Assembly: GCA_013152375.1 (NCBI GenBank)
Contig: JAADGM010000109.1
Coordinates: 1 to 40,286 of the forward strand
Length of the DNA: 40,286 bases
DNA from: FCB group bacterium
Lineage (GTDB): Bacteria > Fidelibacterota > Marinisomatia > SCGC-AAA003-L08 > JACNLC01
Reading direction: 5' to 3'
Of this stretch, positions 1-8,046 are shown piece by piece. Position 1 is the stretch's first letter. The number at the start of each line of letters is the position of its first letter. A program made the translations under genes and the position numbers. The notes under the pieces are model-generated. The model worked only from the letters and a program-made list of their open reading frames with translations, did not search any database and was not told where the DNA came from.

Positions 1-1
1 C

Positions 2-547
2 AATCGCCTTATCGGGTTGCTGTCGTTGCAGTCAGGTTGCTTGTTGAGTTTACATTCCCTGTCCAAAGAAAGTAATCTTGACATGCGGACCCTAAAACGA
101 TATCTAACAATTTTGCAAGATACTTTTATTATAGATCTTCTGCCGCCGCTGTACTCGAACAAACGCAAAGAGCTGAAAAAAATGCCAAAAATATTTTTGA
201 AGGATACAGGGATCAGGAATGCACTTATCGATAACTTCATCCCTTTCGAAAACCGAACTGACAAAGGTGAGCTGTTGGAAACTCAGTGTTTTTCAGCATT
301 GAAACGTGACGACTTTTCGCAGCAACAGATGTACTATTGGCGAACACTGGACGGCAAAGAGGTGGATTTTGTCCTTTTTGAAGGTGGACAGTATATTCCC
401 TTTGAGGTCAAAACCCGCAAGAGTTCGATCAAGCATCTGAAATATTTTCGTCAATTGTATCCATGCTCGGAATCGAATTTAATCCAATTGGAAACTGATG
501 GTAACTCAGAGGATACAATCAATGTAATACGCCCCTGGTATTTGTAG
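2..547 (+). CDS. DUF4143-type ATPase, C-terminal part (5' cut by window edge)
   Basis: The reading frame is open to the first bases of the window, so only the C-terminal part of the protein is present (about 181 residues). It begins with a winged-helix-like stretch (LSLQSG, then TLKRYL), continues with LLPPLYSN and the motif KIFLKDTGIRNAL, and ends in a nuclease-like core with EVDFVLFE and PFEVKT. This order is characteristic of the DUF4143 region at the C-terminus of AAA ATPases of the family often annotated as ATP-binding protein (DUF4143). The E-V-D and E-V-K residues resemble the restriction-endonuclease-like fold known from this family. The missing N-terminus should hold Walker A and B motifs. 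These proteins are widespread and functionally unclear; some are suspected to act in toxin-antitoxin-like or DNA-linked roles, which the window cannot test. A TTG at 17 is not the likely true start. Confidence 0.8.
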   Translation, partial: NRLIGLLSLQSGCLLSLHSLSKESNLDMRTLKRYLTILQDTFIIDLLPPLYSNKRKELKKMPKIFLKDTGIRNALIDNFIPFENRTDKGELLETQCFSALKRDDFSQQQMYYWRTLDGKEVDFVLFEGGQYIPFEVKTRKSSIKHLKYFRQLYPCSESNLIQLETDGNSEDTINVIRPWYL

Positions 548-734
548 CGAATTCTTATGAGTCTGCATCCTGTAATTGGTTTTGCAGTGCAATTTATCAG
601 CTGTAAAAACTCCATAAACCCGCTAATTTCCACCAAGGTTAAAATCAGATTTAATTGAGGTAATTGTCAATGTCAATAAAATATAACCCATCTGCTGAAA
701 ATGCCGAATATTCCTAAATTACCTCCCGTAAAAA

Positions 735-2105
735 ATGAGAGAAATGATGCAATCTGTAAATCCTGCTGACAACCGTTTGATCAGTGAAACTATTCCAATG
801 ACCTCGGCAGAAGCGAATGAGGTTATCGAATTGACAGCCCGCGCTCAAAACCGGTGGCGGCTGACCGGCTTTGAGATGAGAAGCCGAAACATGCACAGGG
901 TAGCAGAACTGCTGCGGTCCGGTGCAGAGGTCTTTGCCGAACTGATGACCCGGGAAATGGGGAAACCGATCCGGGAATCCCGGGCGGAAGTTGAAAAATG
1001 TGCCTGGGTCTGTGATTACTATGCGGATAACGCCCGGGAGATGCTGTCTGACAGGCCGGTGCAGACGGACGCCGGTAAGAGCAGTATTGTCTTTGAACCG
1101 TTGGGGGTTGTGCTGGCCGTGATGCCCTGGAATTTCCCCTTCTGGCAGGTCTTTCGCTTTGCCGCGCCGGCCCTGATGGCAGGGAACGGCGGACTCCTGA
1201 AACATGCCTCGAATGTATCGGGCTGCGCCGGAGCCATCGAAGCCCTCTTCAGGGAAGCAGGCTTTCCCGAGCATCTTTTCAGATGGCTGAAACTCACCTC
1301 AAATCAAATCTCCAAAGTCATTGCAAACGCTCACGTGAAAGCAGTAACGCTCACGGGCAGCGAGACCGCCGGCCGCTCTGTGGCTTCGGCGGCTGGTGAC
1401 CAGATCAAAAAAACCGTTCTTGAGCTGGGGGGCTCGGACCCCTTCATCGTTCTGCGGGATGCCGATATTGCAAGTTGTACATCCACGGCGATTACGGCTC
1501 GTTTTCTGAATACCGGACAAAGCTGCATCGCCGCCAAGCGGTTCATTGTCGTCCGGGATGTTCTTGATATTTTCACAGATCAGATACTTCGTAAGACGGC
1601 CGCATTGCAGGTGGGAAACCCGCTGGACGAGGCAACAGATATAGGCCCCCTGGCGAGACCCGATCTGGTGGAAGAACTCCATCGTCAGGTGACGCGCTCA
1701 ACAGCGCAAGGTGCAAAACTGCTTTTGGGCGGGAAGAAAATGAAATGTCCGGGCTGTTATTACGAACCCACTGTCCTGACAGATGTCCGGGCCGGGATGC
1801 CGGTTTATGAAGAAGAGGTCTTCGGACCGGTGCTGGTGATCATTCCAGTTGAAGACGCCAAAGAAGCCCTTGCGGCTGCTAACGACACAAAATTCGGGCT
1901 GGGTGCGAGTCTATGGACTTCCGACGTGAGATCAGCTGAAAAATTTGCCTGTGAAATCGAAGCAGGTAGTGTCTTCATCAACGGTATGGTCAAATCTGAC
2001 CCGCGGCTGCCCTTCGGGGGGATCAAATGGTCCGGATACGGCCGGGAACTGGGTGTTTACGGCATCCGGGAATTTGTGAATATCAAAACCGTATGGATCA
2101 AATAA
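735..2105 (+). CDS. NAD(P)-dependent aldehyde dehydrogenase, succinate-semialdehyde dehydrogenase type
   Basis: A complete 456-residue aldehyde dehydrogenase, close in length to the Sad/YneI type of succinate-semialdehyde dehydrogenase (about 460). Visible catalytic features are the oxyanion Asn in MPWNFPFWQ (N133), the general-base Glu in LELGGSDPF (E230) and the nucleophile Cys in GQSCIAAKR (C264). E230 and C264 are 34 residues apart, as in the classical family. Near the C-terminus are EEEVFGPV and [16 protein letters not shown]. The expected reaction is oxidation of a short semialdehyde to the acid in the cytoplasm; succinate semialdehyde is the best guess from overall style. No GABA transaminase lies next to it. 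The ATG at 735 is followed by further ATGs at 744 and 747 and none has a clear Shine-Dalgarno, so the start is uncertain by a few codons. Its stop lies 5 bases from the stop of the convergent methyltransferase gene. Confidence 0.9.
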   Translation: MREMMQSVNPADNRLISETIPMTSAEANEVIELTARAQNRWRLTGFEMRSRNMHRVAELLRSGAEVFAELMTREMGKPIRESRAEVEKCAWVCDYYADNAREMLSDRPVQTDAGKSSIVFEPLGVVLAVMPWNFPFWQVFRFAAPALMAGNGGLLKHASNVSGCAGAIEALFREAGFPEHLFRWLKLTSNQISKVIANAHVKAVTLTGSETAGRSVASAAGDQIKKTVLELGGSDPFIVLRDADIASCTSTAITARFLNTGQSCIAAKRFIVVRDVLDIFTDQILRKTAALQVGNPLDEATDIGPLARPDLVEELHRQVTRSTAQGAKLLLGGKKMKCPGCYYEPTVLTDVRAGMPVYEEEVFGPVLVIIPVEDAKEALAAANDTKFGLGASLWTSDVRSAEKFACEIEAGSVFINGMVKSDPRLPFGGIKWSGYGRELGVYGIREFVNIKTVWIK

Positions 2106-2110
2106 GGCAG

Positions 2111-2917
2111 TTACGGCCTGTCGGGTTGAGTGCGCCGGAACTTCAGCAGGTAAGCGGTCCCCAGTACCGATATCTCCCGGATCAAAGGCCATTTGCCAAA
2201 GAGAGAGTACCGCGTGCGCCAGCCGTAACGGATCTCGTGTGAGGGACGTACCGTAAAATACCGCTCCTCCAAAATAACCAGACCTGCCTGCGATAATAAT
2301 TTTCTAAAGGTGCCGATAGCCATGCGGCAATTCTTAATCTCCAGGGCTTTTGATATTGCCGCCGGGGTTTCGCCTGCAAGTCTGAGAACCGATTTCAGTA
2401 CGGGCGCAGGCAGCCAGCCCAGATACGGAAACCACCGTGCAGAGGATTTCAACAGTGTCTGCTGGTGGAGCCCGAAGGGTGAGTAGAAAGGTGGAAAGGT
2501 GACCAGCAACCGGGTATCTGCTGAACCGAACCTGTCCAGTGCCTTAAGAAAATTCAGTTTACTATCAAGCGGGATATGCTCGATCACATCCCGGAGGATG
2601 ATCAGGTCAAACTTCTTTCCCAGCTGATCCGGCGCCTTTGCTGACGTGATATCTGCAATCACAAATTTCAGGTTTTCTTCGGTTTGCCAGGGGAATTCCC
2701 GAATCTCTGCGCCGACGCACTTGGCACCCTGCCGGGCAAAGGCAGTTATGAAACCACCGTCTCCACAGCCCACATCCAGAATATTTTTCCCCTTTGGGGA
2801 GATACCCCAGTTTTTCAACAGGGGCAGATAATACTGTTCTGCCAGCAGATATTGATATTGCCGGTAATAGGCTTCCCAGGTCGGGAAATCCTTCCGGTAA
2901 ATTTGAGTAAGGGTCAT
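2111..2917 (-). CDS. class I SAM-dependent methyltransferase
   Basis: A 268-residue protein with a Rossmann methyltransferase motif I (NILDVGCGDGG, residues 45-55), an acidic residue at the end of strand 2 (VGAEI), a motif II-like FVIADI, and the post-motif RDVIEHIP (109-116). This places it in the Methyltransf_11/23 type, which methylates small molecules, lipids or sugars. The C-terminal half (KFRKLLSQAGLVILEERYF style) resembles methyltransferases of polysaccharide or lipid pathways, but the substrate cannot be read from sequence. It is the last gene of the minus-strand operon. Its ATG overlaps the TGA of the upstream channel gene by 4 bases (ATGA), implying translational coupling. Confidence 0.88.
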   Translation of the reverse strand: MTLTQIYRKDFPTWEAYYRQYQYLLAEQYYLPLLKNWGISPKGKNILDVGCGDGGFITAFARQGAKCVGAEIREFPWQTEENLKFVIADITSAKAPDQLGKKFDLIILRDVIEHIPLDSKLNFLKALDRFGSADTRLLVTFPPFYSPFGLHQQTLLKSSARWFPYLGWLPAPVLKSVLRLAGETPAAISKALEIKNCRMAIGTFRKLLSQAGLVILEERYFTVRPSHEIRYGWRTRYSLFGKWPLIREISVLGTAYLLKFRRTQPDRP

Positions 2918-3960
2918 TCGTCGTATTTGACGATGGTTCGAATGGGGAAGGGGATCTGGATACCCTCGGCATCAAACCGTTTTTTCAGACGTTTGATGAA
3001 CTCGGTTCTCACTCTGTGCTGAGCCGGAAAATTGGTGGCCATCATGATGGCCGTGAAATCGATACTGGAGTCGTTGAACCGGCGATAGCGGAATTCAACG
3101 GTGTAATCCGGAACGCCGCCCACCACCGTCTCCATCACACCCTGGGCAACTTCACGGGTGACTTTTTCCACCTGTTCGAGGTCGCTGTCGTATGCGACAC
3201 CACAATCCACCGACACCCGCAGATTTTTCTTGGGGATATTGTAGTTCAGAACGGTCTCTATGGCAAGTGTGGCGTTGGGAACGACGATCGTGTTGTTGTC
3301 GCGACTGATGAGCGTCGTATTGCGCAGTGTGATATCAGTAATGGTTCCCTCCTGCCCTGAACTTAGCCGGATAAAATCACCGGTCCTGATCTGTTTGGAC
3401 AGCAGGATCTGGATACCTGAGAAAAAATTTGCCAGCGTATCTTTCAGGGCAAAACCGGCAGCGAGAGAGCCAATCCCCATGGCACCTAGTATCGGTGTTA
3501 TGGAGATCCCGAAAGTCTGAAGCAGCATGAGGACGCCGATGGCGATGATCAGACCCCGCACGAGGTTGACGAATAAATTTGTGTTCTGAAATTCCGAACT
3601 GAATTTTAAAGTATAGGATGAGACCAGTTTTCCGGTGAGACCGGCCACGGCGAGTGCCCCCGACATAATGGCAAAGACGAGCAGTACTGATTCTGCCGGA
3701 CGACTTATCGCTTGGGGTATTGCCTCAAACTGGAGGGCGAGTGCCAGTCCGATAATGAACAGCCAGAAACGGATATATTTTCGAAGCGCTTCCAGCAGAA
3801 TATCATCCAGACCGGTATTTGTTTTCCGGGTTATTTTCTCCAGCCGCCCTAATATATAGCGGTTAAAAATACTCCCGGCAGCGAGACCTGCCACCACCAG
3901 GATCAGGGGAGCAATGAAGGGTTTGATCGTATTAAATATCTCAGGGATGTCCATAGTCAT
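2914..3960 (-). CDS. MscS-family mechanosensitive ion channel
   Basis: A 348-residue small-conductance mechanosensitive channel. There are about four to five hydrophobic segments: roughly 14-34, 62-82, 90-112, 130-152, and a pore-lining TM3-like helix at about 155-185 with the glycine/alanine pattern GAMGIGSLAAGFALKDTLANF. The cytoplasmic beta domain follows (TGDFIRLSSGQEGTITDITLRNT) with the typical VPNA motif (IVVPNATL), and the C-terminal alpha/beta part ends with IQIPFPIRTI. Family members open on membrane tension and release solutes on hypo-osmotic shock. ATG 3960 follows an AGG-containing site; a second ATG two codons later (3954) is also possible. It sits directly downstream of another MscS-type gene with a 14-base gap. 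Confidence 0.92.
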   Translation of the reverse strand: MTMDIPEIFNTIKPFIAPLILVVAGLAAGSIFNRYILGRLEKITRKTNTGLDDILLEALRKYIRFWLFIIGLALALQFEAIPQAISRPAESVLLVFAIMSGALAVAGLTGKLVSSYTLKFSSEFQNTNLFVNLVRGLIIAIGVLMLLQTFGISITPILGAMGIGSLAAGFALKDTLANFFSGIQILLSKQIRTGDFIRLSSGQEGTITDITLRNTTLISRDNNTIVVPNATLAIETVLNYNIPKKNLRVSVDCGVAYDSDLEQVEKVTREVAQGVMETVVGGVPDYTVEFRYRRFNDSSIDFTAIMMATNFPAQHRVRTEFIKRLKKRFDAEGIQIPFPIRTIVKYDE

Positions 3961-3974
3961 ATTACCTGATTAGC

Positions 3975-5192
3975 CTATTTTCGTTGAAGTTGCTGAAAAT
4001 CCAGTCCGGTCGGATTTTGGAAAATCCGTAGCTCAAACTCGGGAATGACGGCGAGGATATGATCGAAAATATCCGCCTGGATCGCCTCGTACTGAACCCA
4101 CCGTGTATCTTTTGCAAAGGCATAGATCTCGAGAGGCAGACCGCGATCGCTGGGTGCCAGCTGGCGCACCATCATCGTCATGTTTTTATGAATGTCAGGA
4201 TGGTTTTGCAAATAAAAGGTCACATAGGACCGGAACGTTCCGATATTGGTCAGGCGTCTGCCATTGACCGTCGAGGATGTATCCACATTATGGGTTTTAT
4301 TATAAGCCTCAAGTTCGGCAATTTTCCGGCGGGTGTAATCCGTGAGCAATTGGAAGCGCTCAAAGCGTTCAAGCATCTCGGCAGTGCAGAATTTAACGGA
4401 AGTCAGATCGATGAAAACAGACCGTTTGATCCGGCGCCCGCCGCTTTCCGTCATGAAACGCCAGTTTTTGAAAGAAGAGCTCACCAGTGCATGCGTGGGG
4501 ATCGTAGAGATGGTTTTATCCCAATTCTGAATTTTAACATGGTGAAGGGCAATATCGATAACATCGCCGTCTGCACCAAATTCCGGAACTGCCAGCCAGT
4601 CCCCTACTGACAGCAGATCATTGCCCGCTATTTGAATGCTGGCCACGAAAGACAGAATCGTATCCCGGAAGATCAGCATCAGTACAGCAGTCAGGGCGCC
4701 GATACCGCTCAGCAGGAGTAACGGCGACCGGCCGAGAACCGTTGAGATGACCAGGATCAATCCGATAATGACGAGGATGATCCTTAAGGTCTGAAGATAA
4801 CTCTTCATGGGTACCCGCCGCGAAAGTTTCAGTTTGGAATAGATTTTCTCGAGGACGGTGAGCAATGAACTCAGGATCAGGAAAATGATCAGGATTATGA
4901 GAGCCCCCAGCAGCCGTCTGAGAAACGAACCGGGGCCGGGAATCAGGGGTATGGAGAGATAAAATATCAGGGCAGGCGCCAACGCGGCAGTCCGGTTGAA
5001 GATCCGGGTTTCCAAAATGACATCATCCAGCTGATTCTGCGATTTCCGGATGATCTTTCCGACAATCCTGAACAGGATCATCCGTACCAGAAAGTAAATC
5101 AGGACCGCTAATAATGTCACCCACAGCAAATTCGACCAGGAGGGGACATCCGGCCGGGGCAGAATGGGCGTTATGAAATCAGTCAGCTGCAT
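3975..5192 (-). CDS. YbdG-like (miniconductance) mechanosensitive channel
   Basis: Read from the ATG at 5192 this is a 405-residue MscS-family protein of the YbdG/MscM subtype. The N-terminal half holds several hydrophobic helices (LLWVTLLAVLIYFLV, ALIILIIFLILSSLL, and the TM3-like GIGALTAVLMLIFRDTILSF). The cytoplasmic half has the YbdG hallmarks: VGDWLAVPEFGADGDVIDIALHH, TIPTHALVSSSFKNW, SVFIDLTSV, MMVRQLAPSDRGLPLEIYAF, and QADIFDHILAVIPEF. YbdG-type channels are linked to osmotic response. A longer frame reaches 5270 but would overlap the upstream thiamine diphosphokinase by 88 bases; the ATG at 5192 overlaps its end by only 10 bases and starts with a sensible MQLTDF, so it is preferred. 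It lies in the middle of the five-gene minus-strand operon. Confidence 0.9.
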   Translation of the reverse strand: MQLTDFITPILPRPDVPSWSNLLWVTLLAVLIYFLVRMILFRIVGKIIRKSQNQLDDVILETRIFNRTAALAPALIFYLSIPLIPGPGSFLRRLLGALIILIIFLILSSLLTVLEKIYSKLKLSRRVPMKSYLQTLRIILVIIGLILVISTVLGRSPLLLLSGIGALTAVLMLIFRDTILSFVASIQIAGNDLLSVGDWLAVPEFGADGDVIDIALHHVKIQNWDKTISTIPTHALVSSSFKNWRFMTESGGRRIKRSVFIDLTSVKFCTAEMLERFERFQLLTDYTRRKIAELEAYNKTHNVDTSSTVNGRRLTNIGTFRSYVTFYLQNHPDIHKNMTMMVRQLAPSDRGLPLEIYAFAKDTRWVQYEAIQADIFDHILAVIPEFELRIFQNPTGLDFQQLQRK

Positions 5193-5833
5193 TCTTCTTC
5201 GATTTCGTATTTGATGAATACAAGCAGTGTTCCATGGCTGATCTCCAGGTGAAAAGAATCTCCCAGGCATTCGTTTAAAATCCCCGCATGTAAGGTTGGA
5301 AAGGTCGATTTCAGCAGGGGATATTTCAATCCGTTTGAGCTGACTCGGATGGTTGGGTCATGGGAGAACAGGGAGATCTGCTGGCCGGGAATGCCCGGAA
5401 GCTCGGTGGCAGATGTCACCGGCAGGAATAATCCGGCGTCGGTGTACATTGAGATATCAAATTTAGCCGCATAGTCGAACAGAAGAAAGATGTTTCCCAA
5501 CGTATGGTCTTCTCTCAGCCCCGTTGCACCCACAATGGTGACCTGGCTCAGTTTTTTTGTCACACACCATTTCAGGGCTTTTGCAAGGTCTGTATCGGTC
5601 TGCCGCTCAATTTTCACAATCCGATCCTTGAACTGTCTCTGGTATTTTCCGGACAGTGAGTCCATATCGCCTATAATCACATCGGGTTCAAGACCATAGT
5701 CCAGCAGATTTTCAGTGGCACCGTCACAGCAAATGATATAATTGGCAGACGTCAAGACACGCAGGGGAGCTGTCTGGGTTGGGAATATCCCATTTGCCAG
5801 AATGACCGTTTCCGGTTCAGCCATCAGTGCCAT
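5183..5833 (-). CDS. thiamine diphosphokinase
   Basis: A 216-residue protein with the full thiamine diphosphokinase signature: ANGIFP near the N-terminus, CCDGAT (35-40), PDVIIGDMDSL (50-60), the substrate motif QTDTDLAKAL (78-87), and GATGLREDHTLGN (102-114). The enzyme transfers pyrophosphate from ATP to thiamine to give thiamine diphosphate in the cytoplasm. The C-terminal part corresponds to the thiamine-binding domain (SSNGLKYPL, HLEISHGTLLVFI). The start is ATG 5833, or ATG 5824 three codons later; both overlap the end of the upstream M61 peptidase gene. No thiamine biosynthesis genes are near, suggesting salvage or housekeeping use. The gene symbol thiN or thi80 would depend on the lineage, so none is given. 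Confidence 0.93.
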   Translation of the reverse strand: MALMAEPETVILANGIFPTQTAPLRVLTSANYIICCDGATENLLDYGLEPDVIIGDMDSLSGKYQRQFKDRIVKIERQTDTDLAKALKWCVTKKLSQVTIVGATGLREDHTLGNIFLLFDYAAKFDISMYTDAGLFLPVTSATELPGIPGQQISLFSHDPTIRVSSNGLKYPLLKSTFPTLHAGILNECLGDSFHLEISHGTLLVFIKYEIEEECS

Positions 5834-7568
5834 CCTTCGGGTCCGCCCCGAGCCAGTTACGGTAGTTGTCTGCCTGGTGCCTTGCGGGTTTTTTAAATGC
5901 CCGCAGACGGTACCTGTCGGGAGGTCTGCTGCGGGGTTTCACAGACAATTTGCGGATACTGCCCCAGCGGGAAAGGAGAAATACCGCTTTACGTTTCAGG
6001 TCCAGTTCAGATAGCCGGCGATCCTTATTCTTTGGGGTCAGTCTCAGAGCATTAACGGCCAGCAGTTCATCGCCTTTATTCAAGCCCCCTTCCCAGGCAG
6101 GAGCCCCGGCATACAGCCGGGTGATGTTGAGTTTCTCATCGAGCTCCATTCCAAACCAGGCCCCGGGTTGAGCGTTTTCCTTTTTATAAGTTTTTTCCAA
6201 ACGAAGCCCAAATGGCTTCAGCAGTTTTTCAAAATCAAGTTCTTCCGTACTGCTCAGATAATGCCAGATATGCGTCAGTTTGTCTCCTGCAGTCCTTTCG
6301 CAGAGGGTTTTAAAATGTTTCTCCGTGAATCCGAGGCCGGTCTTCAGATATTCCTTCCAAAGTTTTCTATAGACGTCATCGAGCGATTTTTCTCCCCTGG
6401 TCAGGCGCCGGATTTCGAGGTCCAGGGCCATGGCAATGAGACTGCCTGACAGGTAATAGGAGATCACAATGTTCTGTGTATTCTCATCAGGTTGATAGAG
6501 CTTGATCCATTGGTCGAAGGAAGATTCTTCGGTAGTCTGAACCAGTCGTCCCGGTGTGTTCTGATATTTTCGGATGTCCTCGGCGATAAGATCGAGATAT
6601 TCGTCTATCGATATAACCTCTGCCCGAAGCAGCATCTGATTGTCATAATAACTGGTTATTCCCTCCGTGATCCAGTGCAGTTTGGAGTAAAATTCTTCAT
6701 TGTAATTGAAGGGACCCAGTCCTTGCGGTCGGATGCGCTTGACATTATAAGTGTGAAAAAATTCATGTGATACCAGACCCAGGAAGCGGATATAGTCTTT
6801 CCGTTCCCGGAACTTGAACTGTCCGAACATCATATGACAGGAATTGTGGTGTTCCAATCCGCCAAAGCCATCCGGGAGCAGATGCAGGAAGAAGATGTAG
6901 CGATCATAGGGCACTGAACCGAACATGAGGTGGGCTGCCGTCAGGATTTTTGTCGTGTCCTCAATGATCTTATGAATATCAAAATTTCCTGATCCGAAGA
7001 TCACAAACTCATGAGGAACTCCGGACACTATAAATTTATGGAGCTGCTGATTTCCAACTGCAATGGGGGTATCGATCAGCAGGTCATAGGTTTCTGCATA
7101 AAAAGTGTTCTTATCCTGCAGGATTTCTTTGAGGCCTGTGGAGATAGTACTCCAGGTTTCAGGTTTATTGATGGTGACTGTATGGGGCCTGTCTTGGTGT
7201 CCCACCTGATATAAAAAGAGGCTGGCGCCGTTAAGCATGGCATGGTCGGCATCGAGGTAGCTGGTGCGAACAGTCAACTCAAAAGCATATACCTGATAGG
7301 TCAGGATTATACGGCTTCGGCCCCCGGTGCTTACACGCCAGGTATGTTTGTCAATTTTATGGACGGCTAAGGCGTGAACTCCCGCTGTTGCGGTCAGGCT
7401 GATAATATGCCGGGCAAAATCACGGATTTTGTAAGATCCGGGTGTCCAGGCCGGGAGTGCGAAGTCTGCATATTGTGCCCCGTCTGCATCGACAGCCATC
7501 TCGATCGTAACGATATGCTTATGCGGCTCGGCGATGATGACGGTATAATGTATTTCATTTTTTCCCAT
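5817..7568 (-). CDS. M61-family metallopeptidase with PDZ domain
   Basis: From ATG 7568 the protein has 583 residues, normal for M61 glycyl-aminopeptidase-like enzymes. The N-terminal beta domain has the family motif PAWTPGSYKIRDFARHI. The gluzincin zinc site is HEFFH (268-272) followed by NVKRIRP, and the third ligand region is HWITEGITSYYD. The C-terminal PDZ domain spans about residues 475-560 (WFGMELDE, AGAPAWEGGLNKGDELLAVN). No signal peptide is visible, so it may be cytoplasmic. M61 enzymes cleave peptides with a preference for N-terminal Gly/Ala in the characterised member; the substrate here is unknown. ATG 7568 has a GGGAAG site just upstream, while the alternative ATG 7580 has none. 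It is the first gene of the minus-strand operon. Confidence 0.92.
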   Translation of the reverse strand: MGKNEIHYTVIIAEPHKHIVTIEMAVDADGAQYADFALPAWTPGSYKIRDFARHIISLTATAGVHALAVHKIDKHTWRVSTGGRSRIILTYQVYAFELTVRTSYLDADHAMLNGASLFLYQVGHQDRPHTVTINKPETWSTISTGLKEILQDKNTFYAETYDLLIDTPIAVGNQQLHKFIVSGVPHEFVIFGSGNFDIHKIIEDTTKILTAAHLMFGSVPYDRYIFFLHLLPDGFGGLEHHNSCHMMFGQFKFRERKDYIRFLGLVSHEFFHTYNVKRIRPQGLGPFNYNEEFYSKLHWITEGITSYYDNQMLLRAEVISIDEYLDLIAEDIRKYQNTPGRLVQTTEESSFDQWIKLYQPDENTQNIVISYYLSGSLIAMALDLEIRRLTRGEKSLDDVYRKLWKEYLKTGLGFTEKHFKTLCERTAGDKLTHIWHYLSSTEELDFEKLLKPFGLRLEKTYKKENAQPGAWFGMELDEKLNITRLYAGAPAWEGGLNKGDELLAVNALRLTPKNKDRRLSELDLKRKAVFLLSRWGSIRKLSVKPRSRPPDRYRLRAFKKPARHQADNYRNWLGADPKDGTDG

Positions 7569-7733
7569 ATTTCTTCCCATCTGGCTGAATAACAGGCGAT
7601 CTGTCCCGTTTGAACTGAGGGAATATTAATGACATTTCCCTACACGAGAGAACGGTATAATTTCAGCTCCCAACGCATTTTCCCGGGTCTTATCAGTTAA
7701 ATGTACCTCACCTTCGTCAGATTGAAAGAACCC

Positions 7734-7818
7734 AATAAGGTATCCAACCCCGGAGATCGGTCCGGTATCTGGATTGCGGCTCCGGGGCATAACAGTTTTA
7801 TTGAGGTAACACCTTATT
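7734..7818. repeat. nested inverted repeat, candidate structured RNA
   Basis: An outer perfect 8-base pair of arms (AATAAGGT at 7734-7741 and ACCTTATT at 7811-7818) encloses an inner perfect 8-base pair (CCCCGGAG at 7748-7755 and CTCCGGGG at 7780-7787). The inner loop of 24 bases can form a further short stem (TCC..GGA). On the plus strand the outer 3' arm runs into a T-rich tract. It could be a 5' leader element on either strand, a small RNA, or a decayed terminator; the sequence alone does not decide. Confidence 0.4.
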
Positions 7819-7884
7819 TTATTTAATACTCAGTGAAGGAACCCGAAAGGTGAATAAGTCCGCATGCCCCGTTGAATTTAAATT

Positions 7885-7913
7885 TTGATAAGTCCCTTTA
7901 TAAATTTGATAAA
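7885..7913 (+). promoter_or_regulatory. possible sigma-70-type promoter for the signalling block
   Basis: TTGATA (7885-7890) and GATAAA (7908-7913) are separated by 17 bases, about 135 bases before the kinase start. The region is generally AT-rich, so chance matches are likely. Confidence 0.2.
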
Positions 7914-8046
7914 AAGCCAACAATGGGGTAAATTCGAAGGGAATTAATGGGAACAAAATAATAAATTCGGAGCAGAGTTAAATGACCGGATACCAAGGTT
8001 AAAACAGCAGTTGCTTAAACCGGTCAGATAAAATTCGGGATCGCCT

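Larger units (their letters stand above)
7569..8046. other. 478-base non-coding gap between divergent transcription units
   Basis: No convincing gene is present on either strand. The gap separates the divergent M61 operon and the signalling block, so it should hold promoters for both. It contains a nested inverted repeat at 7734-7818 (listed separately) and an AT-rich stretch around 7871-7915 with a possible plus-strand promoter. I saw no match to a riboswitch consensus I can recall, including the c-di-GMP-I type, which was considered because an HD-GYP gene lies downstream. Confidence 0.7.

Noticed and set aside
714-1274. 186-codon minus-strand frame inside the aldehyde dehydrogenase gene
   Set aside because: The plus strand codes a clear aldehyde dehydrogenase with its catalytic residues; the antisense product shows no family features.
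4059-4610. 183-codon plus-strand frame opposite the YbdG-like channel
   Set aside because: It is antisense to well-conserved channel motifs and has no recognisable domain.
7569-8046. c-di-GMP riboswitch ahead of the signalling block
   Set aside because: The conserved GEMM-type core bases were looked for and not found on the plus strand.
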